From: Candidatus Cloacimonadota bacterium
GTDB lineage: Bacteria; Cloacimonadota; Cloacimonadia; Cloacimonadales; Cloacimonadaceae
NCBI GenBank assembly: GCA_016875595.1
Contig: VGPI01000121.1
Span: 1-6,415, forward strand
Direction of reading: 5' to 3'
Length of the DNA stretch: 6,415 nucleotides
Shown here one piece after another: positions 5,201-6,415 of the stretch (its first letter is position 1; each line of letters begins with the position of its first letter). A model generated the notes under the pieces. That model searched no databases. It was not told the origin of the DNA and saw only the letters and a program-made list of their open reading frames with translations. The position numbers and the translations under genes were made by a program.

Positions 5201-6415
5201 TCCTTGCCGGAATCATGGGATTACAAGGTGTATTTCAACTTCCACCACGATGATAAGAGCTATCCCGTCCTGCTTGAACTATGTGCCAAGTGCTATGAAT
5301 CCGGACAGATCCAGAATCATAAGCAACCTCATTTTGCCCCTAAATTCAACAACATCCTGACCTTGCCCCTGATCATCCGCAAGCGGACACAGGGGGTGGT
5401 ATTGCTCTTCTGCAGCAGTGGAACGCAGTATTTTTCCGAGCGGATGGTGAACCTTCTGAGCGCTCTGTCCAATCAGGTCATCGTCATTATCGAGAATCTC
5501 CGTTCTGCCAGCTTAGAACAATCCCATGCCATTATCAGAGAACAGCTTATCGCCGATAGTCTCTATTCCGATATCATCGGCAAGAGCCCCGAGATGCTCA
5601 AGATCTTTGCCCTGATCGAGAAGATCAAGGATACACCCACATCGATCCTCCTGGAGGGTCCCAGCGGTACCGGAAAGGAACTGATCGCCCGTGCCTTGCA
5701 TTATAGCAGTAATCGTCGTAACAAAGCATTCGTTGCCCAATACTGTGGAGCGCTACCGGAATCGCTACTGGAAAGTGAGCTCTTCGGACATGTCAAAGGC
5801 TCTTTCACCGGCGCTGCCTATGACAAGAAAGGACTGTTTGAGATCGCTGATGGTGGCACCTTCTTTCTCGATGAGATTGCCGATATCAGTTTATCCACTC
5901 AGGCGAAACTGCTTCGTTTCCTGCAGGAGGGAGAGGTCAAGCGGGTCGGCTCGACCAAAGTGGAAAGGGTCAACGTTCGGGTGATCTGTGCCACCAACAT
6001 CCCTCTGATCGAGAAGGTGAGACGTGGTGACTTTCGTCTGGATCTTTACTACCGGCTCAACGTCATCCGCATCCAGATGCCCGCCCTCAAAGACCGTCCC
6101 GGGGATATCCCGCTGCTTGCCATTCACTTCCTCGACAAGTACAACAAACGCATGAACAAACATGTCACCGGCATCACCGATGAAGCGATGAAATGCTTGG
6201 AACGCTACGAATGGCCTGGAAATGTCCGTCAATTGGAAAATGAAATCGAGCGCGCCGTTACCCTCGTGGATGACAATGCCTTTATCCAGCCGACCGATTT
6301 TACCGAAGAGGTCTTTCGCTTTGCCGAGAACGTCCGCACCGTCAAACTGCTCAAGAAACCGGTATCCATGAAAGATGCAATCGAGGAACTGGAGCGCGGC
6401 ATGATCCATGATACG
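2243..6415 (+). CDS. Giant STAND-TPR-GAF sigma-54 activator (3' end outside window)
   Basis: Predicted cytoplasmic transcription activator; 1391 residues are visible and there is no stop in the window. Residues 1-330 look like a STAND/MalT-type NTPase: Walker A GKSGSGKS (39-46), Walker B VLIMDDCD (128-135), sensor-1-like VVVTQER, SGGN near 230, then a probable winged helix (about 254-313). TPRs cover about 394-913. A helical linker (914-950) leads to a GAF-like domain (about 950-1090) with C1014-x2-C1017-x8-H1026-x3-H1030. The sigma-54 AAA+ domain starts near 1112: Walker A GPSGTGKE (1139-1146), ESELFGH, GSFTGA (1186-1191) for sigma-54 contact, Walker B FFLDE (D1210, E1211), sensor I ATN (1250-1252), arginine fingers R1265 and R1271 in FRLDLYYRL, sensor II WPGNVR (R1329). 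It should use ATP to open sigma-54 holoenzyme complexes. Oddities: Y1167 replaces the usual glutamate-switch Asn, and there is no kinase or receiver domain at the N-terminus. The window ends at ELERGMIHDT, where a Fis-type HTH normally begins. The AAA+ assignment is very strong, the STAND and TPR assignments strong, GAF moderate. The signal it senses and its target genes are unknown. Confidence 0.93.
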   Translation, partial: MPEMLFQTIHSFMTQRFALSDLTAKLRDSSRSHLIEITGKSGSGKSYLINPIIDAIKDNYNRIHYFSPHPMCFNQMSEIVRMLTGVDDEELTTLLVEHSRRFRTGRKYDLYYYLSEQLLHRELLHPQVLIMDDCDVLDPFTRDFIQYLVQHTEDSGIQIVVVTQERLFPFSEVYKIPILSTDDIQSLLSIVFPNGGLGYISESEILHKISGGNLMILEKILTEMLNQFKDRHFNLSDFLDKTYGADEIYWQELAELTNDQKKMLLAIFVLGEYVSADLLKTLVDTENYSATLKKLTELRLIGCRNNRCLVQKKKTFQNWLQQNPGIMDSGFVDNLDTILKQNSFYPQVRVNLQMLNNRHDKLLFDLVEQNLYMMSDNDSLLKIHAYILKKQKRNEQRLQILLKIGISHSELNQKDEAIEYFRQCLHLCSEIKLPAEQIIHHLASNLFVVNSSSFALEIIKKYSPDTIDPYWKSRILLLKADILAESELFNEASEALDDVLKSMNQIDDKNKRYLVQAEAKKIRGKIHYYINEWDQAEQAFKDAESLYNLAEDFNGLAAIYNNLGVLSMFQGDWDISEQFFLKSLTLEKENYNLNGISVCYNNLGGLMDDKGDQERSLYYLEEALKIQKLLSDPYNITNIYNNIGVTLMDHSQFERAEDTLLKSLETAVNFGFFRNTVASLNNLGALFFKKGDWNRSIEYYEQAIKRSEENNFTEGLLRSYNNLGEVYEKQNELNLAYDLYFKGLELLPTVSDEYIRAELYGNLGSVLTKRHNFKEAYPYLMESFDFFKQLNARDKIIEGCHKQAYYFILTRNFESADYYLGQADKIAGEINNQFEIGKTAYLRALLERKSPDAAKAHLNRAIQCFIESNNNYELSLANYELAAVLFELKDWEQALQILKNNKKIIRQYGSIKLLEKNDMLTQNISREYSLQLKESKFEEDLLNQFYEITQKLNAISDLDSLLDESLSSLVDISDADGGILCLHQNLSLPESWDYKVYFNFHHDDKSYPVLLELCAKCYESGQIQNHKQPHFAPKFNNILTLPLIIRKRTQGVVLLFCSSGTQYFSERMVNLLSALSNQVIVIIENLRSASLEQSHAIIREQLIADSLYSDIIGKSPEMLKIFALIEKIKDTPTSILLEGPSGTGKELIARALHYSSNRRNKAFVAQYCGALPESLLESELFGHVKGSFTGAAYDKKGLFEIADGGTFFLDEIADISLSTQAKLLRFLQEGEVKRVGSTKVERVNVRVICATNIPLIEKVRRGDFRLDLYYRLNVIRIQMPALKDRPGDIPLLAIHFLDKYNKRMNKHVTGITDEAMKCLERYEWPGNVRQLENEIERAVTLVDDNAFIQPTDFTEEVFRFAENVRTVKLLKKPVSMKDAIEELERGMIHDT
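3782..4981 (+). repeat. Ten in-register 120-bp units encoding 40-residue TPRs
   Basis: Residues 514-913 of the regulator divide into ten units of exactly 40 residues with no insertion or deletion. Conserved unit positions are YNNLG at 7-11 (YNNLG, YNNLG, YNNIG, LNNLG, YNNLG, YGNLG in units 2-7), a GDW/NEW-like turn at 18-20, and A or S with aromatic residues in helix B. Units 8-10 are more diverged and lose the NNLG signature. At DNA level the units are not near-identical, so this is an old protein repeat rather than a recent tandem duplication. Earlier TPRs at about 397-431 and 474-509 are out of this register. Confidence 0.8.

Noticed and set aside
3379..5603. Recurrent CTCAAGATC strings in the long gene as a possible DNA motif
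   Set aside because: All are in frame as Leu-Lys-Ile in helical segments and reflect the CTC/AAG/ATC codon preference.
5891..6409. 172-residue minus-strand frame at the right end
   Set aside because: Antisense to the highly conserved sigma-54 AAA+ domain; a shadow caused by codon bias.

Overview
The window holds two genes that diverge from a shared intergenic region of about 570 bases. Base composition is fairly balanced, with a clear preference for ATC, CTC/CTG and AAG codons in the long gene. The presence of a sigma-54 activator and of an exported hydrolase with a cleavable-looking signal peptide fits a Gram-negative-type (diderm) bacterium. The chimeric TPR/sigma-54 regulator suggests an uncultured environmental lineage with many such signalling proteins, Cloacimonadota being one possibility. 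That placement is a guess from architecture only; no rRNA or marker gene is present.

Layout. Bases 1-283 are non-coding as far as I can see and contain two small hairpins just beyond the end of the first gene. Bases 284-1675 (minus strand) encode a 463-residue secreted alpha/beta hydrolase with a signal peptide, an N-terminal beta-rich domain and a complete Ser-Asp-His triad. Bases 1676-2242 are the divergent regulatory region. Each gene has a perfect TTGACA hexamer about 60-67 bases upstream of its start, and both hexamers lie in the same 12-base element, TTTTACTTGACA, in opposite orientations. Further inverted and direct repeats cluster around the plus-strand promoter.

Bases 2243-6415 (plus strand) encode the first 1391 residues of a giant regulator that runs off the window. 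In order it has: a STAND/MalT-like P-loop NTPase, a probable winged-helix segment, about twelve TPRs (ten of them in an exact 40-residue register without a single indel), a short helical linker, a GAF-like domain and a sigma-54-interacting AAA+ domain. The window stops where a Fis-type DNA-binding helix-turn-helix would be expected to begin. The chain therefore carries two different NTPase motors.

How the parts may work together (inference): the STAND-TPR half looks like a ligand- or protein-sensing switch of the MalT type. Its output would be the sigma-54 activator at the C-terminus rather than a LuxR-type HTH. The AAA+ domain keeps its Walker motifs, arginine fingers and sensor residues. 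However, it has GSFTGA in place of GAFTGA, and a Tyr where the family has the glutamate-switch Asn. Divergent orientation and the shared promoter element hint that the hydrolase may be co-regulated with the regulator, or controlled by it, but nothing in the window proves this.
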